Assembly (NCBI RefSeq): GCF_036327005.1 | Contig: NZ_JAUGZK010000010.1 | Coordinates: 1 to 64,000 of the forward strand | Length of the DNA: 64,000 nucleotides | Source: Alkalimonas mucilaginosa | GTDB taxonomy: Bacteria > Pseudomonadota > Gammaproteobacteria > Enterobacterales > Alteromonadaceae | Direction: 5' to 3' | Shown here: positions 8,172 through 15,870 of the stretch, piece by piece | Layout of the letters: every line of letters begins with the position of its first letter | How positions within the stretch are numbered: position 1 is the first letter of the stretch | Notes under the pieces: model-generated | Told to the model about the DNA's origin: nothing | Databases searched by the model: none | Seen by the model: only the letters and a program-made list of their open reading frames with translations | Position numbers and translations under genes: made by a program

Positions 8172-8398
8172 AAACGGCAACCATGAATGTGTTATACGCG
8201 CAAAATTCGGGGAAGGAAAATGGTGATATTTCAGGTGCAGTATGAAAAATTTTCATAGTGCCATTCTCCTCTCAGCAACTGCTTTGCTGCATAGCCATAA
8301 AGTGCTGGTGATAAGTAGCTATTGGGAGAGCATGTGATAGACAGACTAAAACGATGACCACTGCCAGATACCCGCACCAATCGCACGATTTAAGCATA

Positions 8399-8426
8399 TT
8401 GACCGCTTTGTGCGATACGTTATACT
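8399..8426 (+). promoter_or_regulatory. Sigma-70 promoter of the Phd/ParE module
   Basis: TTGACC at 8399-8404 and TATACT at 8421-8426 are separated by 16 bases, 30 bases before the antitoxin start codon. A GGAG site follows at about 8445. Autorepression by the antitoxin would be expected here. Confidence 0.6.
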
Positions 8427-8456
8427 CTAGGGGGTGGTTAGCAATGGAGCTTTACA

Positions 8457-8699
8457 ATGCAAACATTAACCGCAAATGATGCAAAGCGGAATTTTGGCGA
8501 GTTGCTGCTCAATGCGCAGCGGGAGCCGATTAAAATCAGCAAAAACAGTAAAGATGCTGTGGTGGTGATGTCTATTCATGATTTTGAAGCATTGGAGGCG
8601 ATGAAGGCGGAGTATTTGAAACAGTGCTTCGATGCTGCGAAGAAGGACCTGGCCAACGGCAAGGTGGTTGATGGCGAAAGTTTTCTTAACACGCTCTAA
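8457..8699 (+). CDS. Phd/YefM-family antitoxin
   Basis: An 80-residue protein. MQTLTANDAKRNFGELLLNA followed by PIKISKNSKDAVVVMSIHDF is the standard Phd/YefM fold: an N-terminal DNA-binding half and a C-terminal helical tail (EAMKAEYLKQCFDAAKKDLA) that wraps the toxin. It should bind and neutralise the ParE-like product encoded eight bases downstream and repress the shared promoter at 8399-8426. Length is normal for the family. Confidence 0.88.
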   Translation: MQTLTANDAKRNFGELLLNAQREPIKISKNSKDAVVVMSIHDFEALEAMKAEYLKQCFDAAKKDLANGKVVDGESFLNTL

Positions 8700-8707
8700 A
8701 GCCATTG

Positions 8708-9007
8708 ATGCAACAGAAAAGCTTTCAGCTAAGCAGCCTGGCACAGGCACATTTGCGTGCAATTAGAGATTACACCCTAACAAATTTCTCTGAATCACAG
8801 TGGCTAAAATACAAAGCAAGTCTGCTGTCTGGCTTTCAAATGTTGGCCGATAATCCTGAACTGGGGCGCAGTTGCAACGACATCTACCCCAATGGATTCT
8901 ATTTCCCGATTGGCAAACATACCACCTACTTCACAAAAGAAGACGGCTTTATTCTGATCGTGGCCGTATTAGGGCAACCACAACTGCCACAAAAGCACCT
9001 GCCATAG
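8708..9007 (+). CDS. ParE/RelE-family toxin
   Basis: A 99-residue protein from the ATG at 8708 (MQQKSFQLSSLAQAHLRAIR); a TTG one codon earlier is also possible. The pattern of LSSLAQAHLRAIRDYT, then LADNPELGRSCNDIYPNGFYFPIGKHTTYFT, fits the ParE branch of the RelE/ParE superfamily, whose members poison gyrase or cleave mRNA. It follows the Phd-type antitoxin by eight bases in one operon. Both genes look intact, so the module may be active. Confidence 0.85.
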   Translation: MQQKSFQLSSLAQAHLRAIRDYTLTNFSESQWLKYKASLLSGFQMLADNPELGRSCNDIYPNGFYFPIGKHTTYFTKEDGFILIVAVLGQPQLPQKHLP

Positions 9008-9082
9008 CATGACAGCGACTCTGCGGTAACTAAGACGACAAGGAAGCTCTCTTAGCTTTTACTGTGGCAGGTATGCTACCGC

Positions 9083-10024
9083 TCACTCAACCGGCTTTTG
9101 GCGCTGCAACAACCAATCGTAGAGATCCTGCCCGGCATACACCTGGCGCCAGGCGTCATGTTCTGCCTGCTCTAACATACTAAAGCGGACGTTGTAATGG
9201 CCCAGTTGGCGCAGGGTTTCAATACCGGGATAAAAGTAATCTTTATTTATGGCTGAATCCCGCCCGGCGGCGAATACCCAAAGCGGGGTTTGTGCTTGTG
9301 CGATAGGCGGCATTAAATCCGGGTGGCCCCAACCCACTACCGGTGCAACCGCAGCAAATAACTGCGGGTGCTGGCTGGCCATAAACCAACTGCCAAAGCC
9401 ACCATAACTGATGCCGGTTAAGTAAAGGCGCGTAGGATCGGTGTGGAACTTCGCCTGCACCTGTTGCAGGATCAGCAGTAGATCTAGTTCTGCGGTTTCC
9501 CAGCCATCTGGCAGCAGTGCCGGCACTGTGCTCATATCCGTCACAGCGGCTGCTGGAGCAATAGGTGCGCTGGATGGAAAACTATCCGGCCGCGGCGGTA
9601 CGCCATCCGTCAGACGCTGTGGAATATCCGCCGGTGAACGGTTCGCAATGTAAGGCAACTGCCCCATATCAAACATAGGCAGCTGCGGCACCACGATAAT
9701 AAACGGCAGCTCGCGCTTTTGCACCCAGGCTTCATACAAAGGGCCATGAATTAAGGTGTAATCCAACTCATCCAGGCCATTCCCCCGTTCGCCATTGCCG
9801 TGTAAAAACAGTAACACTGGCCACTGTTTGTCACTTTCTTGCTGGTAACCAACCGGTAAATAGACAAAATACTGCCGTGGCAGATTATCAATACTGCTTT
9901 GATAATCAAGCCGCAGCAGCTTAGCGTCACTTTCAAGCTGACGCTGAGCCGGGACGCGACTATCGCACGCAACGAGCACCATAAGCACTATGGCCAACAC
10001 ACCTGCAGCTAATTGCTGTTTCAT
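9083..10024 (-). CDS. Putative lipoprotein esterase of the alpha/beta-hydrolase fold
   Basis: A 313-residue protein from the ATG at 10024, five bases behind GGAG. The N-terminus MKQQLAAGVLAIVLMVLVAC is a lipoprotein signal with the lipidated Cys at 20. The catalytic set of a prolyl-oligopeptidase/feruloyl-esterase-like hydrolase is present: LFLHGNGERG (oxyanion region), TGISYGGFGSW (nucleophile Ser), AAGRDSA (Asp) and AEHDAW (His). Residues about 125-170 are a Pro/Ala/Ser-rich insertion. It probably works on ester substrates at a membrane face in the envelope. Monocistronic; substrate unknown. Confidence 0.8.
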   Translation of the reverse strand: MKQQLAAGVLAIVLMVLVACDSRVPAQRQLESDAKLLRLDYQSSIDNLPRQYFVYLPVGYQQESDKQWPVLLFLHGNGERGNGLDELDYTLIHGPLYEAWVQKRELPFIIVVPQLPMFDMGQLPYIANRSPADIPQRLTDGVPPRPDSFPSSAPIAPAAAVTDMSTVPALLPDGWETAELDLLLILQQVQAKFHTDPTRLYLTGISYGGFGSWFMASQHPQLFAAVAPVVGWGHPDLMPPIAQAQTPLWVFAAGRDSAINKDYFYPGIETLRQLGHYNVRFSMLEQAEHDAWRQVYAGQDLYDWLLQRQKPVE

Positions 10025-10051
10025 CATCACTCCGCGGCAAAAAGACCTGGA

Positions 10052-10378
10052 TTAGGCTGTTCGTAAGATTTTTTCCATCTTACGGCCTTTGGCCAGTTCG
10101 TCCACCAGTTTGTCCAGATATCTGACTTGCCTGGTTAAGGTGGTCTCGATGTCTTCAATGCGATAGCCGCAAATGGTGCCAGTGATCAGGCTGGCATTTG
10201 GGTTGAGCTTGGCTTTAGCAAAGAATTGCTCAAAGGTGGCCTCACTCTCAATCAGGCACTCCAGGTCTTTGTCATCAAAGCCGGTCAGCCAGGCAATGAC
10301 CTGATGCAGCTCTGCCAGAGTTCGCCCTTTCTTTTCAACTTTGGAGACATAGTGCTGGTAGACCGCAGAAAAAGTCAA
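10052..10378 (-). CDS. DUF2200 family protein
   Basis: A 108-residue protein beginning at a TTG (start at 10378), since no in-frame ATG fits and family members begin at about this point. FSAVYQHYVSKVEKKGRTLAEL, LTGFDDKDLE, LNPNASLITGTICGYRIEDIE and VRYLDKLVDELAKGRKMEKI match DUF2200 along the whole length. The family is cytosolic and without assigned function. It is transcribed towards the esterase gene, 28 bases apart, and may share its transcript. Confidence 0.85.
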   Translation of the reverse strand: MTFSAVYQHYVSKVEKKGRTLAELHQVIAWLTGFDDKDLECLIESEATFEQFFAKAKLNPNASLITGTICGYRIEDIETTLTRQVRYLDKLVDELAKGRKMEKILRTA

Positions 10379-10492
10379 CTGAGCGACTCTAACTTGTGAG
10401 CGATTTTAACCCCCAAAGTTGACGGCTTCTGTCCTTGCCCCTTCCCTCCACTGGCTTACTATGAAAGCCTACGACAAGGTAAGGATCCTGTG

Positions 10493-12760
10493 ATGACTGT
10501 ACAACAACGACAACAATACAGCACGATTCCATTTCGCCTCGGTGTATTACCGCTGGCACTATTCAGTGCACTGAGCTCACATTTAACCAATGCCGAGGAA
10601 GCAAACACAGAGCAAGCGGCCAGCCGCAGTATCGAAGTTATCGAAGTAACAGCGACCCGGCAAACCGAAAACCTGCAGCGAGTGCCGATTGCCGTTACCG
10701 CTTTATCCAGCTCCGAGCTGGAACAGTACCAGATTCAAAACCTGGGTCAACTGGAAGCTCTGGTGCCAAACCTGAACCTGCATGTCGGCGATGCCGCCAA
10801 TGCGGTGGTCTATATTCGTGGTGTCGGCCAGCTGGACTCGATTTCCTTTAATGATCCCGGCGTTGGCATTTACCTGGATGATGTTTATCTGGGCCGGGTG
10901 CAAGGCGCTTTTCTGGATGTGGTCGATCCACAACAAATTGAAGTGCTGCGCGGCCCGCAGGGAACTCTGTACGGCCGCAACACCATCGGCGGCGCCGTGA
11001 AATTTACCAGCGCCCGCCCCAGTGACATACCGGAAGGCTATCTCAGCCTGATGGCAGGCAACTTTAATCAACGTGGCGTAAAAGGCAGCGTGACAGGCCC
11101 TCTGCTCGAAGATCAACTGGCGGGTCGTTTTGCCATTGCCAAAAACAGCCGCGATGGCTTTAGTTTTAACCAACATACCGGTCAGCATGATTACGATAAA
11201 GACTCGCTCACCTGGCGTGGCAGTCTGCTTTACACCCCAACCGATGATTTCTCGGCCTATCTGGTGCTGGATGGCTCCAACCAAAACCCGGATTTTTCCC
11301 GTACCCCGCACCGGGAAACGCCTATTTACTCCCTGCCAAAAGGGGATTTCTTGCCGGTGGGCGATGATCCCTTTGTGGTCAATGCCAACTTCAACGACCG
11401 TGAAGAATTGCGCACCAAAGGGGTAGCCCTGACACTGGATTATCAATTACAGCAATCTACCCTGAAATCCATCACGGCGTACCGGGAAATGACCTACCGT
11501 ACGCATCTGGACCTCGATGGCTCACCCGATGCCAGTTTTGGTATTTACAGCTATGAAGATCAGGATCAGCTTAGCCAGGAACTGCAGTGGCTGTACCGCA
11601 GCGAGCGCTTATCGCTGGTATCCGGGCTATTTTACTTTAAGGAAAACTCCTGGAGCTTTGGTGGCGCCATTGCACCGGATTTTTTTGTGCCACTGGGTGA
11701 TGGCATTTTCTTTCCATTTCCGGTGATTAGTGCTGGTTTGCGCGACCAAACCAATACCAGCCATGCTATTTACAGCAACCTGACCCTGCAACTGAGCGAA
11801 CCACTCAGCCTGACACTGGGCGCTCGCTGGACCCGTGAGAAAAAAGAGGTCAGTAATCGTGGTGAGGAATTCGCGGGTACCGGTGTGACTACGCCACAAG
11901 GCATGAAAGCCGTGTTTGGCAGCGGTATTGGCCATAGCCTGACTGGCTACGATGCCAGCCAAAGCTGGAATGATTTTTCCCCACGCGCCGTGCTGAACTA
12001 CCAATACTCCCCCCAAACCATGCTGTACAGCAGCATCAGCAAAGGCTTTAAAAGCGGTGGTTTCAATGGCCGCTTAACCTCGTTTGCCCAGCCCTACGAT
12101 CCGGAAACCCTGTGGAGCTATGAAGTCGGTTCCAAGTCGATGTTACTTAGCCAGCAAGTGCGGCTAAATTCGGCTTTATTCTACAACGATTACAAAAACT
12201 TCCAGCTCAGTCGTTTTTCGATTGATCCGGATACGGGGGCCTTTTTATCGCTGTTTGAAAACGCCGGCAAAGCCAGTACCTATGGTGCCGAGCTGGAACT
12301 GCAGGCTTTGCTTAGCGACAGCTTAACGCTGAACCTGAATCTGGGCTACCTGGCCGGTGGCTACGATGAACTGCTGGGCGATTTTGAGCAGGAAATCAGC
12401 GATGAGCGGGAGCTGGTGAATGCACCGCGCTGGAATGGCCGGCTGGGGCTGGATTACTGGTTTGATTTAGGCAGCCACGGCAGCCTGTCGCTCAATGCTG
12501 GTGTCAGTATCAAAAGCAAAACCTATCTGACCGTCAGTAGCAGTGATGTACTGGCACAGCCCGGCTTCGCTCTGTACGATCTGTACCTTAGCTGGCAGAG
12601 CCAGAATGAGCAATGGCAACTGAATCTGTTTGGCAAAAACCTGACCGATAAACGCTATCGCCAGCATGGCTTTGATTTAAGTGCCTCACCGGGGGTACAA
12701 CTGGGTTATTACGGCGATCCCCGCACCTTTGGCCTGCAACTAACTTACAGGTATTTCTAA
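10493..12760 (+). CDS. TonB-dependent outer-membrane receptor
   Basis: A 755-residue protein; the ATG at 10493 has AAGGA seven bases upstream. After a signal peptide (about 1-35) come a TonB-box-like segment IEVIEVTATR, the plug domain (about 55-165, with VVYIRGVG, GVGIYLDDVYLG, VEVLRGPQGTLYGRN-like residues) and the 22-strand barrel ending LQLTYRYF with terminal Phe. This is the FecA/BtuB-like family that imports bound ligands using TonB energy. It overlaps an esterase gene by one base and lies before an AraC regulator, suggesting an ester-containing or hydrolysable ligand. The ligand itself cannot be read from sequence. Confidence 0.9.
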   Translation: MTVQQRQQYSTIPFRLGVLPLALFSALSSHLTNAEEANTEQAASRSIEVIEVTATRQTENLQRVPIAVTALSSSELEQYQIQNLGQLEALVPNLNLHVGDAANAVVYIRGVGQLDSISFNDPGVGIYLDDVYLGRVQGAFLDVVDPQQIEVLRGPQGTLYGRNTIGGAVKFTSARPSDIPEGYLSLMAGNFNQRGVKGSVTGPLLEDQLAGRFAIAKNSRDGFSFNQHTGQHDYDKDSLTWRGSLLYTPTDDFSAYLVLDGSNQNPDFSRTPHRETPIYSLPKGDFLPVGDDPFVVNANFNDREELRTKGVALTLDYQLQQSTLKSITAYREMTYRTHLDLDGSPDASFGIYSYEDQDQLSQELQWLYRSERLSLVSGLFYFKENSWSFGGAIAPDFFVPLGDGIFFPFPVISAGLRDQTNTSHAIYSNLTLQLSEPLSLTLGARWTREKKEVSNRGEEFAGTGVTTPQGMKAVFGSGIGHSLTGYDASQSWNDFSPRAVLNYQYSPQTMLYSSISKGFKSGGFNGRLTSFAQPYDPETLWSYEVGSKSMLLSQQVRLNSALFYNDYKNFQLSRFSIDPDTGAFLSLFENAGKASTYGAELELQALLSDSLTLNLNLGYLAGGYDELLGDFEQEISDERELVNAPRWNGRLGLDYWFDLGSHGSLSLNAGVSIKSKTYLTVSSSDVLAQPGFALYDLYLSWQSQNEQWQLNLFGKNLTDKRYRQHGFDLSASPGVQLGYYGDPRTFGLQLTYRYF

Positions 12761-13713
12761 TGAGCATGGATCAAGCAACTGCAGCCCTTCTTGAGCAATT
12801 TAACCAACAGGCGGCGGAGCTGCAGCCGCATAAGCCAACCATCGAAGCTTCGCGTGCTGGCGCGCGGGCCATGTTTTTATCACTGGCCGGTGACAGCGCC
12901 CCTGGCTGCCGGGTTGAGACGCTGCAGTTGGCCGCCACCAACCATTTAGTCCCAGCCCGGTTGTATCAGCCGCAGCAGTTGCAAGTGCCGGATGCCATCG
13001 TATTGTTTTTACACGGCGGTGGCTGGAGCCTTGGCGATCTGGATTGTTACGATGCGTTGGTCCGCTCACTGTGCCAGCAAAGCGGTGTGCGTTTTTTAAG
13101 TGTGGAGTACCGGTTAGCACCAGATCACCCCTACCCGGCGGGGCTAGACGATGCAAGTCTTGCTCTGCGCTGGTTGCATCATCAAGCGGCTGAGCTCGGC
13201 ATTTCGGCCACTAAAATTGCCGTGATGGGCGACAGTGCCGGTGGCAACCTGGCGCTGGCACTCAGCATAAGGGCCAGCCGCAGTCTGCACTTGCCCATTG
13301 CGGGCCAGTACCTGATTTATCCGGTACTGGATGTACACAGCCCACACGATGCCTACCCATCCCGGCTGCAATTTGGCAATGGCGATTATCTGCTGGCACG
13401 GTCTGCCATTGACGATACCCGCAACTGGTATCTTACGGATAATGAGCGCAGCGATAACCCGGAAATCTCGCTCTTATTGCAGTCCAAACTGGACGATCTG
13501 CCCCCAACCTCTTTGTTGCTGGCCAACTTCGATCCATTGCTGGATGAAGGAAAAGTACTGGCAGAGCGGCTGCAAGCGCTTGGCTTACTAAAGCGGCTGG
13601 ATTGCTACGATAGCATCCATGCCTTTGTCTCATTCGGTATTTTACCCATTTCTCAACACGTCAGAACCCGGCTGGCAAAGCAACTGCGTGAGGATTTGCT
13701 GGCTCTTGTCTAG
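12760..13713 (+). CDS. HSL-family alpha/beta-hydrolase (esterase)
   Basis: A 317-residue cytosolic hydrolase. LFLHGGGWSLGD carries the HGG oxyanion motif (about residue 85), VMGDSAGGNLA the nucleophile Ser (about 158), and NFDPLLDEG and HAFVSFG the Asp and His of the triad. This is the hormone-sensitive-lipase/bacterial esterase class IV. Its ATG overlaps the receptor's stop (TAATG at 12758-12762), so the two are translationally coupled. It probably hydrolyses the imported ligand. No signal peptide is present. Confidence 0.88.
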   Translation: MSMDQATAALLEQFNQQAAELQPHKPTIEASRAGARAMFLSLAGDSAPGCRVETLQLAATNHLVPARLYQPQQLQVPDAIVLFLHGGGWSLGDLDCYDALVRSLCQQSGVRFLSVEYRLAPDHPYPAGLDDASLALRWLHHQAAELGISATKIAVMGDSAGGNLALALSIRASRSLHLPIAGQYLIYPVLDVHSPHDAYPSRLQFGNGDYLLARSAIDDTRNWYLTDNERSDNPEISLLLQSKLDDLPPTSLLLANFDPLLDEGKVLAERLQALGLLKRLDCYDSIHAFVSFGILPISQHVRTRLAKQLREDLLALV

Positions 13714-13795
13714 GGATAGGATCCTGCACTTTGGTACTGTTGCCAGCTGAGCCAAGTTATGCTTTAGTCATTACAGGATTAAGCAGCGGCAAACA

Positions 13796-14791
13796 ATGAT
13801 GGCAACAGAGCATGTGACCAAAGACAGCTGGCAGATGTTATCTGAGATGATGGCAGCGCATGATGTCCGCATGGATGCGCTGATTGAGCAAACAGCGCCT
13901 GGGGATACAGGCAGCCCTGCCAGTATGCTGCGCTTGCTGGAGCGTTTTGCCATCGAAGTACAGGATGAGTCGCTGCACTTGTCGGAGCGGCCACTAATGC
14001 CGGGGACTAATGACTATGTGCTGTCCAGCCTTTGCCACTGCACCACGATTCAGCAGGCATTGCAGCAACTGGCTAATGCGTATAATTTTATTCATGCGGG
14101 CAACTACAATCAGCTGGAATGCAACGAGCGGCACTTGATTTACCGCATTGATGATCGCTGTTTTCCCTATACCGCCGATGCCCGCCAGTACATTGCTTTT
14201 AACCTGGATATGGTACTGGTGTTTATTCATGGGGTGATCACCACTTTGGCAGGCTCTGCGGTGCCTTTATTGAAGATCAAAAGTCGGAATCAAGCGGCCA
14301 GCCAATCCCCCTTGCCTGCCACCTTTACCGAAACGGCACTGAGCTTTTCCGCCAGCTGTTTTGAGCTGCACTACCCGGCAGAGTTGGCAACACGAGCCAT
14401 TCAGCGACCTGACGGCCAAATCCTGAACTCTGCCTTGGTTTACAGCGAATTGCAGCGCCTTGGCACGGAGCCTTTCGAGCAGAGCGCGACCAGCTTTCCG
14501 CTTAAAGTCAGATTGGCTTTGGAATCCGGTTTACGCGATCAGGCCAGTGTAGCCCGCACCTTAGGCTGCAGTGTGGCCACGCTGCGCCGGCGCCTGACAG
14601 CGCACCGAACCAGCTTTCGCCAGTACAAAGAGCAGTTATTAAACCAGGAAGCTAAGTTGCTGCTGATGCAGCAACTAACCTTGGAAGATATTGCCCATAA
14701 GCTGTCTTTTTCCGACGCCCGCAGCTTTAAGCGCGCCTTTCGCAGCTGGAATGGCATTAGCCCGCGGCAGTACGCTGAGCGGAAAAGCTGA
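13796..14791 (+). CDS. AraC-family transcriptional regulator
   Basis: A 331-residue protein. The N-terminal half resembles the arabinose-binding-domain type seen in OruR/ArgR-like regulators (ERFAIEVQDESLHLSERPLMPGT, then CTTIQQALQQLANAYNF). The C-terminal 100 residues hold the two HTH motifs of AraC proteins (QASVARTLGCSVATLRRRL and LEDIAHKLSFSDARSFKRAF-type, ending ISPRQYAE). It lies 82 bases behind the esterase on the same strand. It probably activates the receptor-esterase unit in response to the imported compound; that is inference from position. Confidence 0.88.
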   Translation: MMATEHVTKDSWQMLSEMMAAHDVRMDALIEQTAPGDTGSPASMLRLLERFAIEVQDESLHLSERPLMPGTNDYVLSSLCHCTTIQQALQQLANAYNFIHAGNYNQLECNERHLIYRIDDRCFPYTADARQYIAFNLDMVLVFIHGVITTLAGSAVPLLKIKSRNQAASQSPLPATFTETALSFSASCFELHYPAELATRAIQRPDGQILNSALVYSELQRLGTEPFEQSATSFPLKVRLALESGLRDQASVARTLGCSVATLRRRLTAHRTSFRQYKEQLLNQEAKLLLMQQLTLEDIAHKLSFSDARSFKRAFRSWNGISPRQYAERKS

Positions 14792-14820
14792 TGGCTGGCA
14801 GGGGCTAGCCGTACGGCAAG

Positions 14821-15285
14821 CTAGCCACCAAACATCTCTTTCGCCCGGCGTTCCAGCTCTGGCTCTGATACATCTTCGATATGGGTCGAGAACATCCAGT
14901 TATGGCCGAAAGGGTCCTGCAAACAAGCCATGCGGTCGCCATAAAACTGATCGGCTGGCGGCATGGTTAAGGTCGCACCAGCAGCAACCGCTTGCTCCAC
15001 CAAGGCATCAACATCCTTCACATAAATCATCACGCCAACCGGAGTGCCATCTAACATCGATGGGCTTTTGGTGCCCCAGTCATCGTTTTGTTCGCTCAGC
15101 ATAAACAGCGCCTGCCCTACCCGCATTTCAGCATGCATCACGCCACCGCCCGGCATCTCCATTTTTACGATCAACTTGGCACCAAAGGCCTTTTGATAAA
15201 AGCCGATGGCATCGGCAGCGTTTTTAATGGTCAGATACGGAATGGCTCCGCTGTAGCCTTCTGGTATTGCTTGAACTTGCGACAT
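14821..15285 (-). CDS. VOC-family (PhnB-like glyoxalase/bleomycin-resistance fold) protein
   Basis: A 154-residue protein with two beta-alpha-beta-beta-beta units: IPYLTIKNAADAIGFYQKAF and VMIYVKDVDALVEQAVAAGA, ending DPFGHNWMFSTHIEDVS. The pattern is that of the PhnB-like VOC group, which is often annotated as glyoxalase but lacks known substrates in most cases. AGAAGG precedes the ATG. It runs towards the AraC gene, 29 bases apart, and the 3' ends share an inverted repeat (GGCTAGC...GCTAGCC, 14803-14826) without a T tract. Confidence 0.85.
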   Translation of the reverse strand: MSQVQAIPEGYSGAIPYLTIKNAADAIGFYQKAFGAKLIVKMEMPGGGVMHAEMRVGQALFMLSEQNDDWGTKSPSMLDGTPVGVMIYVKDVDALVEQAVAAGATLTMPPADQFYGDRMACLQDPFGHNWMFSTHIEDVSEPELERRAKEMFGG

Positions 15286-15372
15286 AACCCTTCTCCTTGT
15301 TGCTTAGGCCCGTCATCATCATCCGGGCATTTGTATTCACCAGGACAGCAACCAACTCTGGTATGGGACATG

Positions 15373-15396
15373 GCTATCCTGAACTTCAGGATGGCG
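15373..15396. repeat. Near-perfect palindrome at the 3' end of the GFA gene
   Basis: ATCCTGAA and TTCAGGAT face each other around one base, extended by GC/GC pairs. It includes the stop codon of the GFA gene (15386-15388). No T tract follows, so it may be a transcript-stabilising hairpin or a protein-binding palindrome. Confidence 0.35.
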
Positions 15397-15787
15397 CAAA
15401 CTTGGCAAAGACTTCAGCCTCGGTCAAATCCTTGGTTTGCTCAAGGAAATTGTAAAAATCCGGCTTTTGATCAATAAAGATTTGCTCCGTCAGGGCCATG
15501 CCTGCTTCATCCTGAAACAAGCCAGCAGGCAGAATGTATTCGTTAGCATCCAGCAAATGGTAATACAAATGAGTGCCGCAACGACGGCAAAATCCGCGAT
15601 TGGCCCATTCGGAAGACGAATAATCGGTGACAAACTCCCGGCCTTCAAATTGAACATCCTGGCCGCAATGCACGGCAAACAAAGGCCCACCGCCCCAGCG
15701 GCGACAGATACCGCAGTGGCAGACACTGACCTGATGTTGCTCCTTGGCGGTTACTTTCACGGAACCACATAAACACTGTGCTTGCAT
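15386..15787 (-). CDS. GFA-family zinc protein
   Basis: A 133-residue protein from the ATG at 15787, which has a full AAGGAGG site five bases upstream. The cysteines of the GFA/CENP-V fold are all present: CLCGSV, CHCGICRRW and FCRRCGTHL. These bind two zinc ions in a beta-tent fold. Family members are named after glutathione-dependent formaldehyde activation, but most have no proven activity. It stands alone between a VOC gene and the terminator of the cytochrome operon. Confidence 0.87.
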   Translation of the reverse strand: MQAQCLCGSVKVTAKEQHQVSVCHCGICRRWGGGPLFAVHCGQDVQFEGREFVTDYSSSEWANRGFCRRCGTHLYYHLLDANEYILPAGLFQDEAGMALTEQIFIDQKPDFYNFLEQTKDLTEAEVFAKFAPS

Positions 15788-15824
15788 CAAAACCTCCTTG
15801 CGTAGGAGCCTTTACTATAAAAGG

Positions 15825-15851
15825 AAAATCCAGCGGTTGCTGGATTTTTTT
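15825..15851 (-). terminator. Rho-independent terminator of the cytochrome operon
   Basis: Ten-base stem AAAATCCAGC/GCTGGATTTT with a GGTT loop (15825-15848). T-rich sequence follows on both strands, so it could act in both directions. It lies 20 bases behind the stop of the minus-strand cytochrome gene ending at 15871. Confidence 0.75.
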
Positions 15852-15870
15852 GTGACAAGTTTTTACCAGC

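Larger units (their letters stand above)
8060..8456. other. Divergent regulatory region between mesX and the Phd/ParE pair
   Basis: These 397 bases hold no gene. The left part drives mesX-mesD leftwards and contains a MetJ-like site (8146-8171). The right end carries a good sigma-70 promoter for the antitoxin (8399-8426). The middle (about 8210-8390) shows nothing recognisable. Confidence 0.6.

Noticed and set aside
7127..8173. 348-codon plus-strand open frame
   Set aside because: It lies opposite mesX, which matches DUF1852 over its full length and overlaps mesD properly. The plus frame has no recognisable domain.
10703..11446. 247-codon minus-strand open frame
   Set aside because: It is antisense to the plug region of the TonB receptor and has no family resemblance.
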